A stretch of DNA of 64,000 nucleotides, taken from positions 923,501 through 987,500 of the forward strand of contig JAJTWR010000308.1 of assembly GCA_021613335.1 (NCBI GenBank), written 5' to 3'. Positions 31,701-43,638 of the stretch are shown piece by piece. Every line of letters begins with the position of its first letter. Positions within the stretch are counted from its first letter, which is position 1. Below the pieces are notes generated by a model. It made no database searches, had not been told where the DNA came from, and saw only the letters and a list, made by a program, of their open reading frames with translations. The translations under genes were made by a program, and so were the position numbers. Source of the DNA: Whitmania pigra. Its lineage: Eukaryota; Annelida; Clitellata; Hirudinida; Haemopidae.

Positions 31701-31734
31701 TTCCCCTGTTTTGTCGCTTGCCTTTGAATTCCAG

Positions 31735-32110
31735 ACTGACCTAAGCAAATTATTCAAGTGGTCACAGGAGTGGCAGATGCTATTCAATGTGAGCAAGTGC
31801 TCAGTCATGCATATGGGAAACAAGAATACTGCAGAAGGATATTGATACTTTGGAAAGGGTGCAGAAATAGGAAATTTGAGTTATGAAGAGAGATTAAGAT
31901 TACAAATTTATAAATAAGGAGAAGTAGAGATGATCTCTTAGAAATATTCAAAATTTTGACAGGAAGAGATAATTTAAAACCTGAACATTTCATTGAGGCA
32001 ACCAAAAGTATTTCCATTAGAGGATATGGATGTAAGCTTTCTAGGAAGGCAATGTGCACTCTAAAGAATAATTACTTTAGCACCAGAATGCAATCTTTGG
32101 AATAAGCTAG
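31735..32110 (+). mobile_element. CR1-like LINE fragment A3, internally deleted
   Basis: Homologous to A2: KLFKWSQEWQMLFNVSKCS at its start and NLSYEERLRL, EIFKILTGR and SIRGYGCKLSRKAM near its end. The segment between (about 250-300 bp in A2) is missing. It begins at almost the same point of the ORF as A2. Confidence 0.7.
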
Positions 32111-34285
32111 TTATATATTCAACATATTCATATTTGGTAGAAGTATTTAAAATACAACCATCAAAATTTGGATACTGATTTAAAAAGCAGGAGTGGTTTA
32201 TCGCACAGACATTAGTCTTCTTAAACCACTATAAATTAATGTTATGTTAAGTGCATATTCCAAAGGCCTTTCAGAAATGCATGGATTGCACAATCAAAGT
32301 TGTCGGGCAACAACTTCACACAACACATAGTTAAGCTATAAAGAATACCAGCTCTGACATGGAGCACATCACCATTTGAACTACCTATGGATGGTATATT
32401 GATGGAATTACCCATTATTTCACATCTATTGCATTGCATTATACAATTCTGAAACCACACTTAATATTAAATAAATTGAACTAGTTATTTACAGAATAAT
32501 ACAAACAAGGATAACCATTTAACAAAAACACTAGTTGCTTAGTTAACTTTATGAATGGTCACTACTGTCTAAGATACACTTTAAATAATTAAACATATAA
32601 AATTGTGTATAAAAATGAAAAATATTGCTAAAATGAGCCTTGAAAAAGGTTTTTGAAAGACTCCCCTGCGATTAGGAATTATAAACTGTTTGTACACTTT
32701 TGAAATGTTAAGTTGAATGAAATCCATATTTAAGATACAGATGAAGAATATCTCAAAAGCAGAGCCTATCTATCAACTATGTCTTCCAAATTTTAAGATA
32801 TAATAGGGATTTTTTGTAACTCAGAAATGAATTACCATCACTTACATAATTGCCTTTACAATCAGAACTATCCGTCATTTATAATGTTGGTGACACAATA
32901 GTGATTTCACAACATAAAGTTGTAAAATATGTTTAAGATATGAATATGAGTCAACTGGTTTGAAACTCAATTCGTTAAAAGGCAATCAAAGATAAACTTT
33001 TGCATGTTTCAGCTCATTACAATTAAAAGAGTTGTGCAAAAAACCTCCAATTCAAGTAATAGTTGAAAATTAAACCAATTAAGATAACCATCATTTCTAA
33101 ATACAGAACCTGAAAAGGACTCAGCTTAATTCTGAATCCAAAGTTAAACATGGCCCTGCATTTCACCTCAACAAAATTATGTTGTTTAGAAATCAGACCA
33201 AGTCTTTACTATGCATGCAAACAATGTAAGTCGCCAATTTACTACACATGGAGCACTAGTGTGACCAACCTCGCTCAAAGCAATTGCATGCATGAAACTC
33301 TTGAAAGAATAGATGTTAAAGGTGCAAAAAAAACTGTTGCACACCAGTAGCATTCTATTAATGTCCTCCGCGTAACTTGAATAGGACAAGAAAATCGCAG
33401 ACAATGACGACGCATTTACACACGTCAAGAACCATCCACGTAATAAGAGCTAAATATCACTTTAGATACATCGAAAACGACCGGTATTTTCCTCTCAATT
33501 TGGAAGTTCGAGTGTCATAAATATTAGGCAATATTTAATAATAAAGAATACCTTACGAGGAAACACGGCCGACGGCTGCAAAAATCAACAATAAAATTTA
33601 CCGCGAAAGTTCACTAAAGGATAAAGAATCACAGACATGCTTAAGTAGCTAAATAATTTTAAAGCTTCAATGAAAACAGTAAAACAAGTAAAACAGCTTT
33701 GGCTTTAATTAACAACTCCATTTAAAAAATTCTTCTAAAATAGTAATTTTTATAAAATGAAAAAAATTATATTAAGTTAATTCAAGTATAAATGCATTAT
33801 AATGTGTAATAAATTGCAATTTTCTAAATATGTTAACATTTTCAAATTGAAATATTATTTATTATATAAATATTATGGTATTGATAGAAATAGCTTTCAA
33901 AAGTATAAATTGTATATAAACAATTTGAAATGATTGCTTAAATCCATATTATTTTTAGATACGTAGGCTATTTACATTTATCTTAGCATTTTTGAGCGGA
34001 CTCTGCAAAAGTAACGTAGAATCGTGATATCTAGAGTGTGGTTTGTAACATTTTCGATGTTTAGATTTTATGCTCCCGTCTTCAAAACCTTTGGCACGAT
34101 ACGTACATTTGAATATTCTACGAAGTTCGTTTTGTGATATGAATCTTATTCCTTTGATAGGAGACATAGAAAGTATCTGTGCATGTTTGAGCCGAGTTTG
34201 TTTTTGGCTTGTTTGAAAACATGGATTCAATAATATTACGGGCGTTGAGTAATGATTTCTTAATTTTTTTAGGAAATTTTTCAAG
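32111..34285. other. Spacer between LINE cluster and IDE
   Basis: 2.2 kb, very AT-rich, no convincing exon. Minus-strand open frames (32460-32242, 33428-33186 and 34461-33955, the last extending into IDE exon 1) lack family resemblance. An acceptor-like TTTTTTTAG at 34264-34272 just before the IDE start suggests a spliced 5' UTR. Confidence 0.4.
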
Positions 34286-36594
34286 ATGAATTCTACATCC
34301 AGAATAAAAGTTGTGGTAAATGATGTTTTGAAGCCAAGTGAAGATAAAAGAGCATATCGAGGAATTGAGTTAAGCAATGGACTAAAAGCACTACTCATCA
34401 GCGATCCAAGCACAGACAAGTCTTCTGCAGCTCTTGACGTGAACATAGGTCTTTTGTGCATTTGTTATGTTTTTATCCTACTTTGTTTGTATGTGAATAT
34501 TTTATTCAGATTTTAGGAGTACTTTGATTTTTTATATTAATTTTGTTATGATTTTTGTGGTAAAGGTCATATGTCAGATCCAGACGACATCCCAGGATTA
34601 GCACACTTCTGTGAACATATGTTATTTTTGGGGACAGAAAAGGTAGGTAACTTAGTCACATGTGATTTTGAATCTCAAATATATGCAAGTTTTCTATTTT
34701 CAGTACCCCGAAGAAAATGATTACAATAAGGTTTGCCTTGTTTGGTTTGTTAAAATTGTCCTCATAAATACTGATTTTAAAGAGTGGACTTGATAAATTT
34801 TTCAGTTCCTCAGTGAGCATGGAGGGTCAAGCAATGCCTACACTTCAGCTGAAAATACAAATTATTACTTTGATGTATCCCCAGAATTTCTTAGTCAAGC
34901 TTTAGACAGGTCAGGATAGCCAACAATTGTTTTAGCTTAATTTTTTAAATTATCTGATTGGCCAACAGGCTAAATATTTTAACAAATAGATATTTATAAA
35001 TTTCTTCATTCGCAATTTTAGATTCTCCCAATTTTTCGTTTGCCCGTTGTTCACTGAGAGTGCTACGAGCAGAGAACTCAATGCTGTGAACTCTGAAAAT
35101 GACAAAAACTTGCAGAACGATTCCTGGAGGATTCATCAGCTGGAGAATTCAACTTGCAATCCACGCCATCCGTTCAGCAAGTTTGGCACCGGTAAGCCTG
35201 TCCAACTATTAATTTAAAATGATTTTTAACACAGGAAAGATACTTTTTTTATCAAGGAAATAAGGAAACTCTTGAGGTTATTCCAAAGCAGAAAGGGTTG
35301 GACTTGAGGCAAGAGTTGTTGAAGTTCCATGACAAATATTATTCGTCCAACATCATGTCGCTTGCTGTGCTCGGCAAAGGTCGGTTCTTGTTTTCATTAA
35401 TTTTGAATTATTAATCATGATTAACGTGGTGATCTTGAGAATGTCATCGTAGTAAAAACCATGTCTATTAGGCAACTTACTATTTTAAGCTGATTATTGA
35501 TTGAACAAGACACTTGTTTGAATTTTCTTATAATTTATTGCTCATGCAAGCTGTTTCAACTGTTGTTTTTAAGCTTGCATCTCTAAACATAGGCATTTAT
35601 GAATATGCATGCACTTTAACTCATAGAATTAGAATTACAAGCTCTACTTGATTTTGTTCTTCATTGGTTTAATAATGTTTACATTTGTCTCGGTGATTAA
35701 CAACTCCCTAAGTATTGGAGCATTTATGTTTATACTGGCTTCCATGAAATTCCTTGTGATGTGAAGATTATGAAACCGATCCCTTGCAGAGAGCGTGGAC
35801 GAGTTGACAGAAATGGTGACGGAGTTGTTTGCCGACGTGAAGAACAAGAATGTCACGCCTCCGGAATGGTCGGACCATCCTTTGGGCAAGGATGAATTGA
35901 AGGTAAACAAAATAATTGAATGCATTTTGATACACAGCAACACTTCAACGACAACAAATTGTTCAATTTCAGAAGAAACTCAGTATACTTCCAATCAAAG
36001 ATCTCAGGATGCTGAACGTCACCTGGCCCATACCTGACTTGCATCAGTATTACAAAACTAGTGTCAGTTCAATAGTTATTGCTGATTGATGATTTAAATC
36101 CACATCACCTGTTCTGTGAATAACGATGGCAACACGAATTGATTTTGTAGCCCGGCCATTACCTCGGTCACCTCATAGGCCACGAAGGACCCGGTTCTCT
36201 CTTGTCTGAGTTGAAGAAACGAGGTATCTCTATGTTTTAACACAATTACTTTCAGTTTCAGGATGATTGTCCATCTCATTATTAACATAAAAGTTTGCAT
36301 ATATAACATGCATTGAACAAATTCATATCTCCTGTTGCTAATGCTATGCATATTATCTTGATTGATTTTTGATGATTGCTTGATGTGTAAATATGAATTA
36401 TTGTCATAAATTCATCATTACTTTATTATTTTGATAATATTTCTACTTACTTCTACCATTAAGTTTCTTTATGACAATTCCACTTTTAAAAATTGTCTGA
36501 TGTGAAATATGAATATATGCATATAAAACTAGCATATTTAGCATTCAGGCTATTTGTAACATCCTTCTCATCTCTGTTACTATTGATTTTATTA

Positions 36595-36635
<41 letters not shown>

Positions 36636-39600
36636 ACTGTTGTTGATGTTGATGATCACATTTCAGGATGGACAAACAGCCTGATGGCAGGTGAAAATAC
36701 AGGAGCAAAAGGGTTCATGTTCTTCAATGTTAATGTGGACCTCACAGAGGAAGGAATAGGTTTGTGGAATTAATTAAATAATTAATCCCTTCTAAGGAGG
36801 CCTAGGCTGGCATTAATCTTGAAAATTGTTAATTAACTTGAGAAGTTAACTTAATAAATATGCATGTATATGTAAATAATATATATTAATAGTAAATATA
36901 ATTTTAATGAAATTATTTTCAGAGCATGTGGAAGACATTGTTTTGCTCATATTTCAGTATCTCAACATGCTGAAGAAAGAAGGTATTAAGAAATGGATTT
37001 TCAAGGAATGCCAGGTGATACAATCATGGATTACTTCTAAATTTCAGTGCAGTAGCTAGTAAGGCAATGACCCTGAATAAATGTAATGCGGAAATTAAAG
37101 ATAATGTGAAACAAATGATTTCTTGATGCACGCCTGCATGATTGTAGTGTCTTTATTCTAAATTTTAATGTGGCTTCTCATAACATTAGAGTAATTAATT
37201 TATTGCTCAGGAATTGAGTGAAATGGCATTCAGATTCAAGGACAAGGAAAGGCCAAGCAGCTACACCTGCAAATTAGCATTTGCACTCCAGGTGAGAAAG
37301 GAATTGCAACAGTATTTAGTTTAAATGGCATAATTTACTAATAAACTAGAAGTTATGATCATTCAGTAAATATGACTTGTTATATGATCTAATTTTATTT
37401 AACGTAAATACATTTATTTATTGCATGAAAATGTAGTTACAAAATGTTTGGACAATACTGATTATTTTTGGTACTTTTGTAAACAGATGTTTCCCATCAA
37501 AGAGGTTTTGTCAGGCCCATATCTGTACGATGATTACAAGCCTGAGTTGATGGACATGGTATTGAGCAAGCTCAATGAAGATTCTATTAGGTTAGACATC
37601 AATTTGTAATGAATGAATTTGCACTGATTTTCTTTTTATTTAATTTGTTCAGTTGCTTTAAAGTCATAGTTGTATAAATTGCATATTATTAATGTTGTTA
37701 CTATGTTCATGCAATTACAGAGTTTATGTTATTGGGAAAAAGTTTGAAGACCAGGCGAATTTGACAGAAAAGTGGTATGGAACAAAATACTCCATTGAGC
37801 AGATTCCCGAAGAACAGATTAAGGTAGAATGTGATCATAACTACATCATTTACTTTATTATTATAAATAAAATTGTTTATTTAATTAACACAATTTTGTA
37901 ATTGATTGGTGAATTATTTTTGTTGCTCAGAAATGGAAAGAAGCAGGAGTCATTGAATCATTCAAGCTTCCTGAAGTCAATGATTTCATCCCCACGAACT
38001 TTGACATCTTACCAGTTGATGTGAGATGATTTTTTAATTAGTTTTTAAAATTGTAATCGCTCTTTAATTGGTTTCGTGGTTTTGCTATTTGCCAGTCTTC
38101 GATGTTGCCGGTGGTTGTTCACGACAGCGCAATGTCACGACTTTGGTACTGCCAAGATGATGTCTTCAAATTACCAAAAGCATGTTTCACGGTCCAATTG
38201 AACAGGTTCTGACTACATATTCATTGCATAGCCGCAATATAAAAAAATTTTTTGTGATGAACTTAACTTATTCTTGTTTTGACTTTCATCTCAGTCCCAT
38301 GGCTTTTGCTGATCCGTTGTCTGCTAACCTGACGTACATGTACATCGAACTGCTCAAAGACATGCTCAATGAATTCACGTATGCTGCTGAGCTGGCAGGA
38401 ATTAGATACGACTTGCTGAACAACATTTATGGCCTGCAGGTTTCTGACTTTAAGTGATCATTAAAGTATTTATATATAAAATTCTACCATGTACCATTCA
38501 AGTTATGGTTTGTCTGAAATTAAACATTAAAAATTGAAAATTCTGCTCTTTACAGCTGAGCATCTCAGGTTACAATGACAAGCAGGAAAACCTGCTGAAG
38601 AAAGTGGTGGAGAAAATGTTAAACTACGACATCGACGAGCAGAGATTTGCAATCCTTAAGGAGGCGGTTAGTTTGCGATGTTCTATGCCGATGTGTTCAA
38701 TTTAAAAATTGAATCTATTCAGCTCGAGATGAAGCGCAAGAGGTGGATGAATACGACCAAGTTTGGATAGAAATGTGATGAATCGTTGAATTTTGTTCTT
38801 TCAGTACATCAGGGGTCTGAAGAACTTCAGAGCTGAGCAGCCTCATCAGCATGCTACTTACTACACAAGTATGCTCATCTCAGAACTGCAGTGGACTAAG
38901 GAAGAACTTCTGGAAGCTGCTCATGGTTGTTTGGCTGACATTTTTTGGCGTTTATTATTCGTGCATTGGTAATTAGCTGACGAAAAATAAATTAATTAAT
39001 AATTGTGGTTAATGGAAATATTATAAATATCATCTATAAGATATTGAGTGCAAATACACTAAAAATGCTGTTCTTTCTGTCTATCTTTTGATGAAATGTG
39101 TTTTAAATCATTTTAAATGCTGTTTTGATAAAATGTATTAAATTATTTTATTGTTGCAGAAATGACTACCTCAAGATTAGCATCCTTTCTGCCACTACTT
39201 TTCTCTCAGATGTTCATGGAGTGCCTTGTCTATGGAAATGCATCCAAAGATGTGAGTAAAGGTTTACCTTGTCCATGAATATTCTTACAGGGGCTGGAAA
39301 TATTTGGACAATAGTTTATTGCCTTTAAGTGTTTTTATCTGGAAATTGATTAATTGCAGAAAGCAAAACTGATGCTGGACATGTTGGAAAAACCGCTCAT
39401 CGAGAAGTACAACATCAGACCACTTCTTCCGAGCCAACGAAAGAGGCTCAGGGAGGTTCAACTGCCTGATGGTTTGTTTTGTGGCTTGTTTAAAAAATAC
39501 ATAATAGTATAATAATATTTGTTTAAAAAATATATAATAGTATAATAATACTTGTTTTTAAAATTATATAATAATGTAATAATACTTGTTTAAAAAATAG

Positions 39601-41503
39601 ATAATAACATAATAATACTTGTTTAAAAAATATATAATAGTATAATAATACTTGTTTAAAAAATATATAATAATGTAATAATACTTGTTTAAAAAATATA
39701 TAATGGTATAATAATACTTGTTTATAAAATATACAATAGCACAATAATATTTGTTTTTAGATTAAATGGAGTGTTTTAGAAAAACATTAATAATAATTGT
39801 TGTTTGGTAAGATTAATAAATGAAGATAAAGTGAATTTTCTATCTTAGACGATCAACATGATAATCTCAATGAACACATGAATTAGTTCCTTCAACCTTC
39901 TTATTCTCACACGTCGTTCGTAATACAGGTTGCTGCTACCAGTACAGGCGCGAGAATGACGTTCACAAGAGTTCGTCGCTCGAGATTTATTATCAGTGCT
40001 GCCTCCAAGAGACACACACCAATATGCTGCTCGAGCTCTTTTGCCAGATCATCAGTGAACCATGCTTCGACATTCTCAGGACTCAGGAACAACTGGGTAA
40101 GTTGCAATTATTTTTTGCATACTAATGTTGATGAAACTACTGCTAAACACTTTAGGAATGCGCATGTTGTTTGTATTATGTAAGCATTTATTTTGCAGGT
40201 TGCATGCACTTTATGGTGTAGGCATATTATTTAAATAAAAAAATTCTTCAGGTTACATTGTGTTCAGTGGAATAAGGAGGTCACACGGAGTTCAGGGTCT
40301 CCGAATAATCATTCAGTCCGACAAGTCGCCTTCGTACGTCGAAAGAAGAGTTGAAGTCTTCATGAAGAAGATGAAGGTCAGTTGTGGGAATGACAATTGA
40401 TCGTTGATTAAGTTTTTTTGTTTGTTTGTCGATATTTTGGTTTTCATCTTTTGATCGTTTGCTATTGTTTGGTCAGGATTACATTGAGAACATGTCGGAC
40501 GAGATTTTCAACAAACATGTTGGTGCACTCTCCATAAAGAGACTGGAGAAACCAAAGAAGCTGAGCAGTCAGAATAACAGATACTGGACAGAAATTATCA
40601 ATCAGTTCTTCAACTTCCAAAGGGGTTTGCATTTACGCAAATTGATTTAATTTATATCGAATAATATGATGTTGATGTATCTCACATCTTCAGACGAAAT
40701 CGAGGTCGAACACCTAAAGACTTTGAAGAAATCTGACGTGTTGCAGTTTTATCAGGTCGAGTGAATTTGTTTCTGCTTGTGATCAGTTGAGGATTTATTG
40801 ACATGTTGGTTGGTATTTTCAGGAACTCTTGGCCCACGATGCTCCAAAGCGCCACAAGCTCTCCGTGCACGTGGTGTCCACGGCACCACCGTCTCCGACC
40901 CTGGAAAACAATGTCACCGTCGAACACAATGTCACCGTCGAACACAATGTCACTGTCGAACACATTACTCCACTCAAAGCAGCTCTTGAAGAAGCAGAGA
41001 ACAGTGAAATGGCAAATGACGTGAATGATTTTAAGGATCTCAAAGTGAGTAACTTGAGGGCAGACCTCATTTTAGAAATCCAGATTTTTGAATTTGCACC
41101 TAACTGTTTTCTAGGGTTTAGTATGAAAAGAGCTTTTAGTATATAAACACATTTTACATAGTGAAAGATTAGAAAATTATAGTTTTAAAATGTATTTTGT
41201 ATTTATTGAAAGTAATGTTTTTGTAAAATTGCATGCCTAAAAGATGAATTGACATCTCAACTGAAAAAATGTGTTTGTGTGTAGTTTTTTTTAAAGATTT
41301 TGAAGTCAACAGCAATCAAATTATTACATTAGAAATTATTTTCTGTGAAATTTTGTTACAATTTTTATTCCATTCATTATGAATAATTTGGTTTTAATTT
41401 ATTACAGTCGATTGAAATTGATGATGTCACGTACTTCAAGAGACAACTAGGTTTGTTTCCCCTTCCTACACCTCTGCTCCCCATCAACAAGTCAAAGCTC
41501 TAG
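34286..41503 (+). CDS. IDE: Insulin-degrading enzyme (insulysin, M16A metallopeptidase)
   Basis: Zinc metallopeptidase that encloses and cleaves insulin, amyloid-beta and other short peptides, mainly cytosolic with a peroxisomal pool (family knowledge). 27 exons: 34286-34448, 34566-34642, 34704-34730, 34806-34909, 35022-35191, 35257-35379, 35790-35902, 35973-36062, 36151-36223, 36667-36759, 36923-37014, 37211-37291, 37487-37590, 37721-37823, 37931-38020, 38096-38205, 38295-38439, 38556-38666, 38805-38925, 39160-39251, 39360-39471, 39929-40096, 40252-40376, 40477-40624, 40694-40755, 40823-41044, 41408-41503. All phases close: 1004 residues (human 1019). Inverted zinc motif HFCEH (68-72) and third ligand E149 (NAVNSE) have the human spacing. 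Lid/exosite blocks [20 protein letters not shown] and NYYFDVS are present, as are AELAGI and EQLGYIVFSG. Exon 26 encodes three tandem NVTVEH units. The protein ends SKL, a peroxisomal signal. The start is MNSTSRIKV; no mitochondrial leader is seen. Confidence 0.97.
36593..36626 (+). repeat. (ATT)n microsatellite in IDE intron 9
   Basis: About eleven TTA/ATT triplets near the end of the intron preceding IDE exon 10. Confidence 0.9.
39486..39762 (+). repeat. Minisatellite of about 33 bp in IDE intron 21
   Basis: Roughly eight tandem copies of a unit like ACTTGTTTAAAAAATATATA plus ATAGTATAATAAT, with small substitutions and length changes. It fills more than half of the intron between exons 21 and 22. 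The run of open frame on the opposite strand is a by-product of the repeat. Confidence 0.9.
40910..40963 (+). repeat. IDE: 18-bp coding tandem repeat in IDE exon 26
   Basis: Three adjacent 18-bp units each encode Asn-Val-Thr-Val-Glu-His; the units differ by one silent-type change (ACC/ACT). Located in the surface-exposed C-terminal part of IDE, a region that is variable between species. Confidence 0.9.
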
Positions 41504-41718
41504 AGAATGTTTGCAGTCAATTTCTTTTGGGCATGAGTTTTTGTTGCATGCAAACAAGTTTATGCCTAATTTTGGAGCTCCACTTTCTCTGCTATCGTCT
41601 TGTGGTCAACTGAGGCTGTAGTGTTGTATAATTATCTCCAAGATTTCATATCTGGAGCGTATATCTTTCTATGGACGTCTTTTAGTGAAATATTGTAATG
41701 GTTATAATTAGGGATCTA

Positions 41719-41724
41719 AATAAA
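41719..41724 (+). promoter_or_regulatory. Candidate IDE polyadenylation signal
   Basis: AATAAA about 215 bp after the IDE stop codon, the first good hexamer downstream; position fits a 3' end but cleavage is not shown. Confidence 0.4.
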
Positions 41725-42860
41725 CACCTCGCACAGTTTGTTTTGTCTTGTGGTAACATTGTACGTAACTCTCATTCGCCCATGCGAATTTGTTATTGTT
41801 GTTCGTAAAGATCACGACTGGGTTAACATTCATTGCCATTTCTCAAGGCAGATTGATTTTCTGGCTGAAATTTCGCTTGAAAATTCCCTTTGAATTGAAT
41901 TGACTTTCCAGTCTGAGGGAGTCGAACGAAAAAGGTGCCCATAGAGGGAAGCGCCGTTAGAATGAAGTCGCGATCCGAAGTCGAAGATGTTACTGATGGC
42001 AAATCCTGCCCATTTTAAGGGATTGGAGTAATGACTTTCTCTTGAACTTACTGCAGGATTTGCGTAAATTGGCCACCACACTTAGGAACTCCAAGCGGTT
42101 CTGTGGCCCGATGATATGCCACTCTCTTGCTTGTTTAATAAATTCGTTAACTTATTTTACATAACGCCGACAGTCGTTACAAATCTCAACTCTCGCCTCC
42201 GAAAGGGAGAGATTTCGTACAATGGGTACTACTCCACAATCTTTGTTCTGGACTTATAACTAAACGACGGGGGGCCGACCAAAATTTCGTGTAGTTGGAG
42301 CTAGGCGAAGCTTTACGAGTTCTAAAAGGCATTTTTCAGATTATCCGGATAACTAATTTAAAGCTAGAATCAATTTATGAAGGAATAAAGTGTGGATATT
42401 TTTATGAAGCCTCGATATGAAATAATTCTAAACTCTTTATTCATTCTTTATAAATTTTAGATAAAATTCAGATTAAACGAACCATATTTAATCATACTTC
42501 ATTAAATATAATTTTAAAGAATTAAAATGAAATAATATAAAATGTGGACACACAATGTAAACATACCTTCGCAAGCATCAGCGGGAAGTACGATCAGCTG
42601 ATTGAATTCGTTTCCTCGACTGTGAACTGAGGCGGAATTATCTAAGACTGGCCGACTATAGTAACGCACCTACAGGTAACTCCGGCACTTAAACTATTTA
42701 TTTGTTACATTATGGGCGATATCACAGCACTAAATTACTTAGGCGAAATTAATTGGTACATTCATAGGTTATATTTCGAAACAAGCTATTTCACCCGCAA
42801 TCGTTGGATTAGCTTCCGAGCCCAACAAGACCTAACGAAAAACAACTTGTTGCTTCAGCG
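41725..42860. other. Spacer between IDE and THAP gene
   Basis: About 1.1 kb. GC content rises toward the THAP start. Short open frames overlap the THAP 5' end, but nothing is recognisable. It should contain the THAP promoter. Confidence 0.35.
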
Positions 42861-43601
42861 ATGGTTTATAAGTGCAGTGCCTCAGGTTGCAAGAGCGGAT
42901 ACGACGGACGCCCGAAAGATGCCTCGGTCACGTTTCACTCGTTCCCCCTCAAGAATCCTGACCTTCTTCGCAAATGGATGGTTGCCGTAAGAACCAAAAC
43001 ATTCTCGCCGACCAAGTATTCGAGACTGTGTTCCCTGCATTTTCAACCCGACGACTTCATACATGAAAGTTCGGACACAAACGTCACAAGGAGGAGGTCC
43101 ATGGGCTCGAGAAGACTCATCCTAAGGAGGTTGAAAAAAGACGCCTATCCAACCATGAAACTCCCTGCATCCTCAACTAGTCAGGAGCCAACAATAAAAG
43201 AAGAACCACAAAGTCCAACCCCGGAGCAAAATGCGATGATCGAAATCCAATTTTTCGACAAGTCCAACTCTCCGAAGGTAAGTTCGGACGAATCCAGCGA
43301 GACGACACTCAGCGACATCAACGACTTCCTCGATGCGTGCCCGCCTCCAAAAGGCTTCTACAAAATCTCGTCGCAAGACCAATTGGTCATATATGCTCTG
43401 AGCGTCAACAAGGGCATACCCTACGTAAGGTGTGCACTGACGGTGACCTCCGACCTCACGCCGATCATGTCGATGGGCGGAAGCATCATAGCCAAGGAGT
43501 CCTTCAAGAACATCGTCAACGGCAAGATAAACAAAATTACAGAAATCATGAACTTGCTTCGTCAACTGGAGACGTGGTTGTCGACCTTTCCGATGCCGTG
43601 A
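42861..43601 (+). CDS. THAP-domain protein, single exon
   Basis: Encodes 246 residues without an intron. The N-terminal THAP zinc finger is complete: C5, C10, C57, H60 in a C-X4-C-X46-C-X2-H arrangement, with the invariant W39 and the LCSLHFQPDDF box. THAP domains are DNA-binding modules descended from or shared with P-element-type transposases (family knowledge). A short basic segment (RRRSMGSRRLILRRLKK) follows, then a Pro/Ser/Glu-rich linker, then about 100 residues of unrecognised sequence (QLVIYALSVNKGIPYVRCAL). The intronless structure and visibly higher GC than the neighbours suggest retroposition or transposon origin (inference). Convergent with RNASEH2A, stop codons 37 bp apart. Confidence 0.85.
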   Translation: MVYKCSASGCKSGYDGRPKDASVTFHSFPLKNPDLLRKWMVAVRTKTFSPTKYSRLCSLHFQPDDFIHESSDTNVTRRRSMGSRRLILRRLKKDAYPTMKLPASSTSQEPTIKEEPQSPTPEQNAMIEIQFFDKSNSPKVSSDESSETTLSDINDFLDACPPPKGFYKISSQDQLVIYALSVNKGIPYVRCALTVTSDLTPIMSMGGSIIAKESFKNIVNGKINKITEIMNLLRQLETWLSTFPMP

Positions 43602-43638
43602 ACAATGACGTTTATTATTTCAAGGTTATTGGATATTT

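Noticed and set aside
33955..34461. 168-codon minus-strand frame overlapping IDE exon 1
   Set aside because: Partly antisense to a confirmed coding exon, no family resemblance and no supporting splice sites.
39523..39744. Open frame with [10 protein letters not shown] repeats
   Set aside because: Antisense reading of the AT-rich 33-bp minisatellite in an IDE intron.
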